Shown here piece after piece: positions 1 to 13,400 of a stretch of DNA of 64,000 nt. The first letter of the stretch is position 1, and each line of letters starts with the position of its first letter. Under the pieces are notes generated by a model. The model saw nothing but the letters and a program-made list of their open reading frames with translations. It did no database searches and had not been told where the DNA came from. The stretch covers positions 7,570,892 to 7,634,891 of the forward strand of contig LR746265.1 of the NCBI GenBank assembly GCA_902729315.2, read 5' to 3'. The DNA comes from Spirodela intermedia. Taxonomy: Eukaryota > Streptophyta > Magnoliopsida > Alismatales > Araceae. The position numbers and the translations under genes are program-made.

Positions 1-296
1 TTCTTTATTCCTCTTCAATAACGAACTCATGAGCTATTCCTTTGTTGAAACATTCTTTTTACTGGCTTTTTCGGTGTACTGCCTGTTTTGTGATGTACAG
101 ACTAGTGGAAGGTTTTTGCCAATGCTTTCATCCTCATATTTTTTTTTTTTTTCATGATTTCTCGCCAATCAAACCCATGCCATAACTTTATATTAATTTT
201 ATCTTTTTTCCCTCTATTAATGGAAGTTGTGTTGGCCCTTATTTATTCGGGAAAGTGATTTTCCAGTTAATCCTCTTGAGGACTCTTATGTGACAG

Positions 297-3200
297 GGTG
301 AGCAGTTAAAGCGACTAAGATGTGGAACATCTGCAGATTCACAGTTAGTTTCTTGCCTTTGACAGGCGCTGGCTTTATATAATATAGATGGTATTTTCTA
401 ATGTAGTTCGTGCTGACAGTCCAATTTTCACCAGACTTTTTGATTTGGCAAGAGGGCACAAAAAACCTGAATCTCTGAGGGGTCCAAAATATATTGACAC
501 AAGGGTTGATGAGGTCTATACTGCTCGAAAGTTTGGTGACAAGTGGAGAATGCCCAGTGAAAAGGAAAAGACCAAGGTTGTTGCTGTACTGTAGATTATC
601 TTATGTTCTGCATCTGACATTAATATTTTTTTTCCATGTAGTTCTCATTGTTTAAATCTAGCTATTTTTATTGACTTCTGCGTTAACTGTTCCTCTTCAA
701 ACTTCTTGTTGCAGGATTCTGCCCTCAGTATTGAAAAAACTGATAGGTAAAATCAGCATCCCACCACTATTAAATCATATGGAGATGCAAAATCCCTGAT
801 ATCACGTTATACTGTTGAAATAAGACATGTCAGTGGCTTTGTCGCATATTCTTACCGTCCCCATGAATCATTGATTTTTGATGCAGTGATGATGCTAGAA
901 ATTCTTGTACATCAGGAAGTGCTGTCCTGATTGGAAAGAGCATCAATGATAAAACTTCTCATAATCTTGAGAAATGTAGCCGTAATACGTTCCTCACAGT
1001 TAAGCAGCTTTCTCTGGGTGATGAAAGAGTCCAAGGCCCTCCGAACATTGACATGGTAACCTTTAATGAATGCTCTTTGGTCTTAATCGTTGTGTACAGT
1101 TTCTGACTGACAGTACTTAAATTATTTGTAGGACAAAGCACTAAGGGGCCTAACAGTTCGAGAAGTCATTCATAATTCTGCCTTCTCAACAGAGTTTTCT
1201 GGAAAGCATGGTGTCCCGCCATCTTTGTCTTCCAGAAAATTTAACTCTGAATTTTGTCTTCCTGGACATAAATCGCCACTGGATTTTACTTTAAAAACTG
1301 CATTGAGGCTGGTATCTTCCTCTTCGGTGAAATGGTGTGTCTAAAAGGCCTTTTTTATGAATTTTATCTTATGATTTTTGTTATGTATAAAATGCATTAC
1401 TGAGAATTTCAGAAAATCATATTTTTACTCATAAGTTGACAGGCAATGGATGAGGTTGTCATTTTGCTTGACCTCTCAGTTTGTCATTCGTTACAGAACC
1501 ATGTTAAACATAAAATATTCTATAGGGAGGTAGAAATTTATATTTAAAGATACTAGGCGCCTATATCTTGGAGTGCCTTTATTTTGGCCCTTTTGTCATT
1601 GACACTTGATAACATTGCTGCCCTTATCGTGTATCACCAAAAGAACTGAAATCAGCTGTTATGATGTTGAAATATCACTAGGCTTCCTACCATAAATTTT
1701 TGTATGCGAAAATTTGAGTTGTCTTCTCATTTTATTCCCATTCTTAGTGATCACATTCTATTATTATTTCTTAGGCATGCTTTAATATCTTTATGTGGAC
1801 GTTCTTGCATCAGTTTTTTATCATTCCGGATTTTTTATGGTGTATGATCATACATGCTTGGAAAGATGTTAAAAAGGAAGCGTAAAATATATTTGTTGTA
1901 TCAGATTTCCCAAGAATGGAATTCTCCTTTCCATCAATCAGGTTTAGATTAAAAAAAATCAAAATTATTTTGGGGTTTGCTCAATTTTGGTGTATCAAAT
2001 TTCCCAAGAATGCTCAATTATCATGCTCATCATTGGGTTTATTCCATTAATCTTGATAAGGAGGGACATGATATTGGGAATAGGAAAAATGATGCTTTCC
2101 TATCTGGTTATTATTCCATCTTTGCATTTGTCAAGGCATAAATTTTTGTAAGAAAAATTGTTGTTCTTGCTGATCAAGAAACTAATATTAAACACATTCA
2201 AATTGTGCTTATTAAGAATTTTAAATTTTGGAAAAAAATGTTTTCATTTTCTATGAAGAATATACTCATCCTTAGGTGATAATATCCACAAATTCGGTAG
2301 TTGATTAGTGGTATATCTTTGATATAAATTCTTTATACAACTTATTCAAATGATTCTTAGAATTTTTCTGTATAGATTTCTAACTTAACAACGTTTTGGG
2401 GTCGGTTTGAAGTTGGTTTGGAATTTTCATTTCGGACGAATTGAAGAGGCTCATGGAAATTAATAGGACTGTGCTTGGAAGAAAATTTAGTTTTCAAAAT
2501 AATCTTTTAAGGTAGGATAAAGCACACCATCATTGCTGAACTAAATGATCACTCAATAGGATTTCGATCTCTGTAAGACGCCACTAGAAATGGGTTGATT
2601 GAGTAACTTGATTCAGTGATGGAAGGAAAAAAAAATATTCTGGTCAACGGACGAACTTGTAGGTACTTTATTAATTCAATGGGTTTTGCATCTGGGTGGT
2701 ACTTTCACACCATTGTTCATCGCATTAGATCCTGAATTCGATGTAGATTATGGCTATGTATGGAGGTCTAGTCAAAGAAGTGGTAAAGAGGGACTATCAA
2801 CTTGCAATTTAACAACGCTGGGTTCATTATCTGGTGACATGTATCATGTGTATTTAGGATACCCAATGGACCATTTTCAAATATTACCGTGAGTTTCAAA
2901 TCCTTCAAGACGTGAGGATAAAAGTTACGCAATAAATAGTAGCTATAGGAACAAGATTGCAGCATAAATTGTTAACCGTTTGTTTCTATGTTATTTCTTC
3001 TCCGTCATGCGACTAATTAGATTCCATTTCGTCTTTTGGCATAATAGACAATAGAGGAGAGCTATAATCAGAAACTATCTGCAGAAAATTTCAGATGATT
3101 CACTGCTCTGCTCTTGCAGATTTTCTCTTTATATTTGCTTGGCATGATGGTATCTATCGTATTATTTATAATTCTTCACAATCCAAAACAACATACTTCG

Positions 3201-6200
3201 TTCCTATCAATGGCAATTCCTCTCTGATGTGTATCTAGCATAAGACCATAGAACCGTGGACTACAAGCTTGGCGACTCATTAACTTGTTATGGTGGGAAT
3301 AATTAACCTGATTGATTGACCTATGGAGCAAGACTGCACATCCCTAGTCAATGTCTTTCATTTTGGCCGGAGAAGTGAAGGGGTCATCAAAACTTATTGA
3401 TGATCTTGAGTCAATGCACAACGTAGCACCTCTCTGATCCTTGGTTGTGTTTCTAGAGAAACGTATCAGTTCCTATCATAAAACGCTTGGTGAACTGGGC
3501 AAAGCAACGGGTATTGTTATGTTGTCTGGGAAAGGGTTCTTGTGGAGACCTTGAGTTCTTACATAACTGTGTAATGATCTTTTGGTTTACTATTGGTTAT
3601 AGTTCATGATTTTTGATTGTACATCTCTTATCCTTTTTTTCTTTTCGAACTTGTAGGTGTCACAAGTTATCAGCAAGTTGGGTTTACAGTGATGCCATCC
3701 AGTATCATGATGCATTTGATGTCTGCTACACTAAAGCTTTGAATACGTGGACATATCCACAGTCCTCTCTACCTTCTTCTGTAGTCTCTGCGATGTCTTT
3801 CACATCATCACAGGCAGGTTTGTCTCCTTATATCTGTGAACAGTTGTGTTCAGGATCACAACTTGGATTCCCATAATGTTATTTCATGCAGAATCCAGCT
3901 TCTTGCTTAAGCGGCAACAAGATTGGGATGATTCATTTCGGAGTCTATACTACATGCTAAGAAAGAGTCTTTGTAATATTTTTTACGGTACTCTTCTTTT
4001 GCTTCCCCCTTTTTTGTTGATTATGGCAACATATGGCCTTTTGCCTTGGCTATGCTTATAAATTGTTCTTTATTTCTAAACAGACAGGAACACTTGAAAT
4101 ATTAAGCACGATAACATCGTTTTTTTTTACCTTTTAAATACGGGGGACTGTCATGTGTTATCATATTCTTCATTTGAATCTCAGTGGCTATAGCACTGCC
4201 CTTTTAAGCGATTTTTTTGACCTGGTGGAGATTTTGAACTTATATATTGCCTTAGCGCAAGTACCAAAGTTTCCTGTGTTTTAAAAGGGCTAGTGCCAAA
4301 TTATCATATACCTGGCTGCCTCTTGGAGTGAATTAAGGCCTGGTATGTTCAGTGCTGTGCAGCTCATCCTGTATACAGATCCTGTATAGAGTGAATTAAG
4401 GCCTCTTAGAGTGAATTATGGCTTGCCTATTTTTTCTGTTGTAACGAATGGATTCGTATATTGTCCATGAGAGTGTGATTTATAATTATCTTTCTGATAA
4501 TTTCTCAATGTGAAGAATTCTTCTGATTTTTCTTGCCTAAAGTTGAAAATTTCTTAGAGTCTGGAGTGATTGATATACACTGAGATCATTGATTATCATT
4601 GTACTGTTGGGGGAGACCAGATGCAGAGAGAATGGCTAGGAAGAGTTTTTTAATATTCTAAAGAGATCTTTCTTTTGTAAGGCGGCCTAATTTGATTGAT
4701 ACGAGGCAGGTGATGACCCAATGATTTGCTTTTTATCCTTGGGCATCAGTGTATTTTTAGTTTTAACATCCAGGCAGTTAAACGTGAATATGCTCATCTT
4801 TAATGCCATTGATTCAATGCAAGTACGTTCTATTTTTGTACACTGTCATATAGAAAGTGTTGATTATGTGGATTTGCAGTTCATACTACGCAATTCGTGG
4901 CAATGTTCGTTGGTGGCCAGTTCTTGGAGAAGAAAAAACGTTCCATCAACGCATACATTTCACAGTCAACTACTGGATTACGTTCTTTGCTCAGAGAGCA
5001 TGTATGATACGTCTCCTTGGCCTCATTCTTCGCATATGTTGCAATTCTTTTGACTAATATACATTAGATAGTTTTTGGACTGAAAACCTGAAAAATAAGT
5101 TTTTGGACCATAGCATCCAGAAATGTATGCAGAAACCTTTGCTGTTCAGTCTTATCATTTCTCCATGTTCATGATTACAATCAGGATGTAGCTTTTTCCA
5201 TGCCTCTTTGCCATTCTGAGGCTGAGCAGGCCGCTGAAGATGATCTTGTGGAGCTCTCTGAGATTGAGAACCAAAGCCTTGGCCGGGTATCCATCCTCTC
5301 TCTCTCTCTCTCTCTCTCTGTCTGTCTCTCTCTCTTTGTCTCTCTCTCGTGTCCTCTAAACTCTCATTCATGCTTTAATACCTGATTAAGAAATGGCCCG
5401 TCCATCCATCCATGCAGGCGCTTCATTTGGATGCCCTTTCTGATGTTGACAGCAGTCCTCAATCTTTGCTGGCGTTCACTGGAAACCACAACGTTCATGC
5501 CCTATATGACTTCCTGTTGAATCATAGGCAAGGACCCACGAATCTCTTTGCTGGGGACTTAACACCATGGGCTCGATGGGTGATTAATCTCTTCTCCTCC
5601 TTTCAGGTATTTCTCCAGCTCTCTGGCTGGGGTCGATGTTCCAATGCTGTACTCCCCTATGCCTTTTCAAAATGCCTCTGTTTGTATTCCCGAGGTTAGT
5701 GGTTGATCATAATATAATATGCATGTATGTATTCTCTCTCTCTCTCCCTCTCTCACATTTAGCCTTACCTGCTTTTATGTTTGGTCGTTATTTGGATTCC
5801 CCCAGGTGAGATGCAAGGAGATGAAGAGAGCTGACGCAGTGGAGGGCAAGGCTTGGGGCGGCTTCATGTCCTACAGCATTGAGATCAAGGACGCTGTTCT
5901 CCCACCATGGGTAGTTTCTGGGCTTTGTGCGGCCATGGGAGCTCGAGGAAGCAGCTTCCAGTCCAGGTATGCCTGAATCCTAAGCTGCTCAGCCTCCTCT
6001 TGGAGCATCAGGCCCAGGTCATGCTTTTGTGGATAGTCGTTCAGGCTTCATTCTGAGGCTGGAGCCTAGATGGTTACTCGGATGAGTCTAGAAATTAAAG
6101 CAAAAAGGATGCTCTCTGCAGCTTTACGACAGAGCCAATGTCCATGGGGCTGAACGTTGCTCTCAATTCGATTTTTGGCAAGTCAACGTCATCCTCTGCA

Positions 6201-6338
6201 CCAGACGAGTGCACCCCCCTGTCCGGCAGCACTCTTGGCTTTCCTGAAGCTGTCATTACCCCACAGCTGAACTCTGCTTTCTTGAAAGAGCTAAGGTATG
6301 ACAATGGCTCCTACGAGGCCCATCTCACCCCACTTTGA
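297..6338 (+). CDS. DONSON: DONSON-like replication fork protein (downstream neighbour of Son), 5' part uncertain
   Basis: Conserved nuclear protein that in animals supports CMG helicase assembly and fork stability; a similar role in plants is inference. Exons read from splice signals: 297-~353 (uncertain), 388-576, 715-746, 887-1055, 1132-1334, 3657-3817, 3892-3987, 4880-5001, 5185-5286, 5418-5527, 5607-5694, 5806-5966, 6122-6338 (TGA). Phases agree from 388 onward. Diagnostic stretches are GEQLKR, PKYIDTRVDEVY, QDWDDSFRSLYYMLRK, TQFVAMFVGGQFLEKKKR and the C-terminal FMSYSIEIKDAVLPPWVVSGLC. The 1335-3656 intron is 2.3 kb. The link between the GEQLKR exon and the exon at 388 does not resolve: apparent introns are too short or hit a stop. 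The true first exon is probably left of the window. Identity is confident; the 5' model is not. Confidence 0.88.
1335..3656 (+). other. Large DONSON intron, no other gene seen
   Basis: AT-rich intron between the SSSVKW exon and the CHKLSASW exon. I see no RNA gene, no retroelement coding remnant and no long repeat. Short open frames inside look random. Confidence 0.6.
5528..5606 (+). other. GC-AG intron in the DONSON gene
   Basis: The exon ends AATCATAG and is followed by GCAAGG, the usual form of a GC donor; the acceptor is TTTCAG at 5601-5606. Only this 79-nt splice keeps frame between LLNHR and SLAGVDVPMLYSPMPF, two stretches contiguous in plant DONSON proteins. No GT donor nearby restores the frame. 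Confidence 0.75.
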
Positions 6339-7403
6339 GTTACTCTATCCAGCCCGCAGGATCTCTCCATATCTCTGCCGATTCTTCAAGCCCTGCTGAT
6401 CTTCTTCTCTCTGGTGGTGGAATTCTCAATGTGAATCTGTGATAGCTGTTGGAATTTCTTTTCTGTGAGAGAACTTTAATGCCATCTTAATATGAGGTCG
6501 CTTAAGTGGCTTGCTCTCGTTAGACAGATGATTGTCTTGGTCTGCCGCCCTGTACCTCAGTTTGCTCTCTCTCTCTCTCTCTCTCTCTCTACATTGAAAT
6601 GTAGAAATCCAGCACTGTAAGTGTTCCTCAAGGGAGAGGGCAGACCTACATTGGGCGACTTTCTCTGCTATTTTTGTCTAAGCATTATGTCTCAGATCTA
6701 CATTGAAAGAAGACTTTTCTGGTTAGGGCAAATGCTCTTCAGTCAGCAATTTTTCAGCTAGGGAAGAGCAGTAGCCCCAATGCTTTCAGGCACCCCTTCT
6801 CCCTTGCTATGGGCGAGATGTTGCCTCAAAACTGTACCATGAACTGCAATCTTTATGGATAACGAATGCTAGCAAGGATCTTGCTGTGGAATCTGACGTA
6901 ATATTTTGTTGTGGTCTTGTAATAATAATAATATATACATTTTTTATTTTATAAATATAATTCAAGGGTCCATTCTTACTAATTTACGTGCTGCCATTGT
7001 ACGATTTTTTTTCCCTTTTCGAATATAATTATCAAATCTAAATAATGGCTTTTTGTGTCTATGTGATGGTATAGCGAAGCAGTTTAGCCCAGAAATCAGT
7101 TGGGTGTAGGTGGATGGCAAATTTAGCATCTTTATTCTTGACGAGTGTACTGGTCAAGCGGTCCATAGCCTCTCCCTTGTCCTGACGGGCTCTTCCCCCT
7201 GTTATTGGGCCGGGCAGAGGAACCCGAGGTCCAGCAGGTGCGTTTAATGGGGCCCCGCACCGGACCGTTGAGCTCGCGTCCAACTGTATTCCATTTTACG
7301 AGCGGACCTCGAGAGGGAGGGGGGGTTTAGGTTTTCAACTCCCTCGTGTTCAGTTCCTCGGAGGTGGGGAGGTTTAGCGACCTGGTCGGCGACCGTGACG
7401 GAG
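6339..7403 (+). other. Intergenic: DONSON 3' region and mtEF-G promoter
   Basis: Holds the DONSON 3' UTR, a CT microsatellite at 6564-6590 and an AT-rich stretch at 6920-7040. GC content then rises into the mtEF-G 5' region, where TGGGCC at 7206-7211 matches the plant site II element common upstream of housekeeping and mitochondrial-protein genes. No TATA box is obvious close to the start codon. Confidence 0.5.
7200..7403 (+). promoter_or_regulatory. mtEF-G proximal promoter / 5' UTR with site II motif
   Basis: GC-rich segment just upstream of the ATG at 7404. TGGGCC at 7206-7211 matches site II (TGGGCC/T), which TCP-type factors bind upstream of many plant nuclear genes for mitochondrial and translation proteins. 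Functional assignment is inference; the transcription start is not visible. Confidence 0.4.
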
Positions 7404-10400
7404 ATGGCAACGTCGGCGAGGTGGTCGGCGATCCGCCTTCTCCCCGCACTTCGGCGAGCCGAGACCAGGGCATCGGTCGCGTCTGCGGCGTCGTTAGCAG
7501 ACCTCGCGGCCTCACCGCCGGGGCTGCTGCTGCTGTTTAGATCGCTGTCGACGGCGGCGGCGCGGGCGGGTAAAGAGGAGGCTCGCTGGAAGGAGGCGTT
7601 GGATAAGCTCAGGAACATCGGGATATCGGCTCACATCGACTCTGGGAAGACGACCCTTACAGAACGGATACTGTACTACACGGGTAGGATCCATGAGATT
7701 CACGAGGTACGGGGGCGGGATGGCGTTGGGGCCAAGATGGACTCCATGGACCTGGAGCGAGAGAAGGGCATCACCATCCAGTCAGCTGCCACGTACTGCG
7801 CCTGGAATGGCTACCAGGTTCTTTCGTTAGACTTGGTGTCTCTTGTTTTCAAGTAAACATATTCTGTTTATTGATGTCACCTTTGAGCGTTGTATTTTGT
7901 TTCAGGAATCTATGAAAGTGTTTTTCTCCTGTTAACTCTACTGTTCTTTAATGAGAACATGTGACTCTGTCTTCACTGTGGTACTTCTGATCGATTGCTT
8001 GAAATTTTGTTCGGAACTACACGGCTGGATATTTACTTTCTTATGCTTTTCGTGTTGTCTCTCCCGACCATAACTCAGCCATGTTTCCTCTAATCGGAGA
8101 GGAAGGCCTGTAACAGTTTGTAGTTTTTATATCGTTCGTCTGAATCATAATCGTTAGAGCGTTTAACAAAGAAGGTAGAAGCTTACTGCTTTAGCTGCTT
8201 TTACAACAGGATATCATTCCACACTTAAGCCTTAATATTATGAAAAATAAAAGTGAAAACTAAATCTACAAGTGTCACCAGTCTCTAATTTGTCAATTTG
8301 CTCTCATGCCGATTTGAAGCAGTGACAATGGTGAACAATTCGTTTCCATATAAATTGAGGTCAAATAAAACAATCCCTATTTGCGAAACGTTATGAAGAA
8401 GTTCATGTTTTTTATCATAGCTATCACATCTAGCTTTTAGCCATATTAGGTGATAAGCTTATTGATAAAGCAATACTTTCTATTCCTTCTTAAAAATGTT
8501 AGTGTACCTTTATTTTGAAAATGTAGTCGCTTCTAGACTCAGTTCGACTAAAGTTTGGAGTTGGAACATACTCTATTTGTCTATCAAAATGCGAACCTTA
8601 GCTATAATCACAAATCAGGGGATTATGTTTATCGATATCCCTTGTTCACCAACGATTCTTCCTGAGTAAGAACACTCTTTACTAATTGATGTCTGTTTCA
8701 GTGTACTGTGGTTGTCTTTAATTTTTTTAATGTAAAGTTTTTAACATTTTAGTAAAAACCCGTAGATGAGCAAGGTTTATGCCATTTAAGCTTCCATACA
8801 AATGCCTTGTTTTCTATAGTGTGCTTCAGCAGTGCCAAATGCGATAGTTGAATCCTGGGCGAGCTACTGAGATATGAATAGGTGTTTCTCCATTGCCTTT
8901 TCTGAATCATGTCCTTAACTGTATATTTATTTTGGTTACCCGGGTTGCTCTTGATTTATGGTGATGGTAAGGGTTTTGTATATTGGCAAAAAGTAGTGTC
9001 AGCTTCTGGAAGGCATTTAATGATATGATAATGATTCATGAAATTAATATTGATAGGGTCTCGAACAGGTCCCTTCCAAGGCAGCGAACTGAATGCACGG
9101 ACAAGAGAGGGATAGAGAGATGAACACAGGATGACTAAAATAGGACGAGACCAGAACAGAAAAGGAGAAAAGGGTTTCTGAAGGAAACCCTAGGATAGTT
9201 CAGGACAAATTTGAGAGTATCCCACTCTCCCGCTGACTTTCCTCCAAAAGTGTCCCCCACAGTAGGGGCCGCAGGGTTCCTTATATGTCCTGCTTACTAG
9301 CCCCCTTGTCCCACCTATAGCTTACCCTTTCCTCTCCCGGCGTAAGTAACCCAGGCAGTTTGCCTGGTAATGGGCCGAATAGTTTTGGTCATAACATATT
9401 CCAAGAGAAATGATAGAAAGGTTGAGGGAAAGAAGGTGGCGACTCATGGTTTTTTATGTTTTTTATGTACAGGTACGATTTTTAACTGTTCAAAAACGTG
9501 TTAATGAAGTAGATATCTGTGTTATACAGATCCCTGCTCATCCTAGGACTTACTTGGGAATGGTCCTCCTATTTCGTCCTCTTCTCCTACTTCTACTGTT
9601 TTTACTTTCTCCTGTTATCTAGAAGCGAACTTGTCTATGTTGTCCAGCACAAGAGTGTATTTTTATTCTAGATCACTGGAAGGACTAGTGATAAAATACC
9701 CTGGTCTATGCTGTTAACATAACGCCAGAGAAAGATCATGTAATTAGGATGCTGATACTTTTTCTTGTCCTGGTGCAAATCTGTGTTTTTTTAGGATATT
9801 CATTGCATGCCCCAAAAATATAGGTAGTACGTGCTGCCTAGGCAAGTGTTCTCACTCATTTTTCAACAATTGCTTTTCACAGATGAGTGGCAGTTGCTTT
9901 GCACCATTTGCATTAATTTTTTTAAAATATTTAATCAGTACATATTTTTAATGATTTTTATCAATTATATCCTTCACTGAGCGTTCTTCTGGATCAAGGA
10001 AAGAAAGGGAGGGCCACCAAAATGATAGTCCTTTGAAGGAAGGTGCATCACACATCTGGGCAGGCCATTGGAGTAGCCCAAATAATGGCATTTTTGTGTC
10101 GATTGGAATATTTCCCTACATGGAATGGCTCAATTCTGTCCTCATGAAAGACTTCCCATTTTGGTGTTGTTGTCGAAAACGTTCTTCATGTTCTATAGAA
10201 TTCAACGAATTGGATTTGACAAGTAAACCAGTTTCCTTTGCTCCACTTTTCGTCAGCTTCATGCAGTCCTGCTTGTTGATCTTTTTGGTTGCTTGCTACC
10301 CCAATGTATGTGAAGTGAGAAGTTCCACAACGATTCCCCATCTTGTCAGAAGAATAATAGCTGACCATGACTTGTTTTGCATCTATTTTTAATGCTGGTG

Positions 10401-13400
10401 TGTCGGCTGTTTTTGTTACTTCACCTTTATTCTCCATGATGAGCTGCGATGTTTTATGGTGGATCTACACTTTAACTGAACTATCTTTCTTTATGTTTTC
10501 ACTAGCGTCCAATAAAAGAAATTGATATCAATATTTATTCCTAAACTAGTTAGTCCTTTTCTGCCAATAAAATGTGAGTTTCGCATTAATTTGGCGTGTT
10601 GGCGGTAGTCCCATATCAGATGGTTCAAAAGCACCTGCCTGGACCTGAATGGTGCCATAGAAATGGGGGAGTATGACAGTTAAACATCGTACCTAGAGAT
10701 CTATGACACGTTTTTGAACCCAAATATATCCTTAAATAATCCAATGTCCCCGCTCAACCTATTTATTTGATTCCATTGATTGGTTCCAACACCCCTAAAG
10801 AAATCCCAGAAGATCATTCCCCCGTCTTTCTTTTTTCTGCAATATTTAATTCTTGGGTACGCTATGGATTCGTCATTCTTGAACACTCTCATATGATAAT
10901 TCAGATCAAGGAAAATACATACATACTGTTAATGTTGTGCATTCTTTGATAGAGGAAGTTTTTTAAGTAACATTTTGAAAAATGATGTGGCATTGTTTCC
11001 TAATTCTTTTGTCAATTGTGTTGCTAAAGGCATCTTAAGTACTTCTGGTTCATTGCAGGTCAATATAATTGATACACCAGGTCATGTGGATTTCACGATT
11101 GAAGTTGAAAGAGCACTTCGTGTTCTTGATGGTGCAATTCTCGTCCTTTGTAGTGTTGGAGGAGTACAAAGCCAGTCCATTACTGTTGATCGTCAAATGA
11201 GACGATATGAAGTCCCTCGTGTGGGTTTTATTAACAAACTTGACCGAATGGGAGCTGATCCTTGGAAAGTTCTTAGTCAGGTCCTTATGTGACGATCTAT
11301 GAAAATTTTGAGTTTGTAATTTATCATATCTTTTTGATCTTGTCATAAATTTTCTGTGATAACTGCATAACTGATGTTTCTGGTCTTTCACATGATACAT
11401 TGCATAAATAGCTCTTCATGTGAGAGATCAACTAAAATATTTTATGATTATAGGATAACTTAGAAGTCTGATCTGGCTTATTGTAGTGTTCTGAATCGTA
11501 GGCTAGAAGTTACCTTTCGTCTGTTTTGGCTATTGTATATTTTGAGTATCTTCGAATTGGGTTTGTATATTCTTCATATATTTTGTGATTAGAATTTGTG
11601 AATTCTAGCTTGTGGTGATGGTACAGTACCTTTTTCGCTAATTGTTTTGTATGACTTGATAGTATCATAGCTGACTATTTCGTATTTTTTTAGCTTTGTG
11701 AATAATGATCAACAATGGGTACAAGGATCAACTGCGATGGAAAAATGCTAATGATGGAGTTATTTATGATATTTTCAGGCAAGATCTAAGCTCAGACATC
11801 ACAGTGCTGCAGTGCAAGTCCCAATTGGATTGGAGGAAGATTTTCAGGGTCTCATTGACCTTGTCCAGTTGAAAGCTTATTATTTTCAGGGTTCCAGCGG
11901 GTTTGTACCAATCTGTTTGTCACGATTTCCTTGTTGTGAACTCTAAGAACGTACTCAAACAAATTTTATTTTGATTTATGTCAGTGAAAACGTTGTCACT
12001 GCTGATGTTCCTCTTAATATGGAGGCTATTGTAGCAGAAAAACGTCACGAGCTGATTGAAACTGTGTCAGAAGTTGATGACAAACTTGCAGAATTTTTTC
12101 TTAGTGATGAGCCTGTATCTTCCAGTGACCTTGATGTAAGTCCATTAAAATATGATCTTTAAAAGCTTCTGCTTCTCTTGCTGCGAAGTGTTGTGTGATG
12201 ATCGAGAGTATTTCTACATTTTAATTTCTTTATGTTGTACCATGAATCTGGACCTTTATTTTTCCTGACATGATTATTACACTAATGGAACCTTGTACTT
12301 CTTAAACTTGACTTACCTTTCTTGATATGGGGAATCTCTTGTTGTCCATGGAGTGCTTTTTCTCTGCTTCATCTGATTTCTGACTCTGTGGTGGTTATGC
12401 TGATGGACTTTCGGATTTTTTGTCTCGAAGTGTGTAACGCTTATTATTATGATTCTTGGTCAAAATCATAGCATATTATTATGATCCCAGTGATATTTTT
12501 TGAAAAGTCAAAAAACACCATATAATCACTAATTATTAAAAAGAATGGAGATACTTGAACATGCATTCGCATGTACCCTCAGGGTTTCTATTCAACAATT
12601 AGAGACAATGCCAAGATGGCATGTGCTCATTCTTATTCAAAATGACTATTTCCTTGTTTTTTTTCTTCTGATTTTCGGTGACTGGGGAGATCGTCAGCGT
12701 TCTTAGTTCCTAGGGGATGTAAGCTGAGAGTAGCTTAGGTTGAGTGCCTTTTTTGAAAACTAAACAATAAATTTAAGCACGAAATAGATGTGTAAATTTG
12801 TTTACGCAACTTGTTGAAGTGAATGAAGAATTAGATGTGTATGTACAGTTATTTATTACTATTTAATACTTAATTATCAAATAAAGTTTAATGCATGAAC
12901 ACCTGTTCATGATTGCCCTTTGCCAAGTTATGGGTCTTTGTGAACAGGAACTCAGTTATTTTTGAACAGAGACGAACATGAAAAACTATTTGTAAACTGT
13001 TATTCTATGAAGTAATGTTTTCCAAATGTTAGTTTCTTCATTTTTATAATTATTTGCGGATATTCTCAATAGAAAATCCACATCTGGTCGTTTGTGAAAC
13101 TTCTTGCATTATTTGATGAATTTAAATCATGCGAATGTTCTTTGTCGGTTAACTGGTATTCTCGGCTTGTCCTGAAGCTTTCTTTAAGCTTGTAATGAGA
13201 AGAGATGGATGTTTTTTATTATTTTCTACAAGTGGCTCCATTATTGTTCTTTCTCAGACAGACACTTTTTTCATTTAAGTGAATCACGAATCTCAAGAAT
13301 CCTGCGTGAAAAATGAATACTTTTTCTTAGATGTAGGGTACCCTATAGAACATTAACTTTCTCAGGTTAGTTGTGAGGGTTGTGAGCTGACTATTTTTTA

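Noticed and set aside
5054-5371. Arg/Glu-rich - strand frame near 5.3 kb
   Set aside because: Its RERERERE run is the CT microsatellite translated on the other strand; it overlaps DONSON exons.
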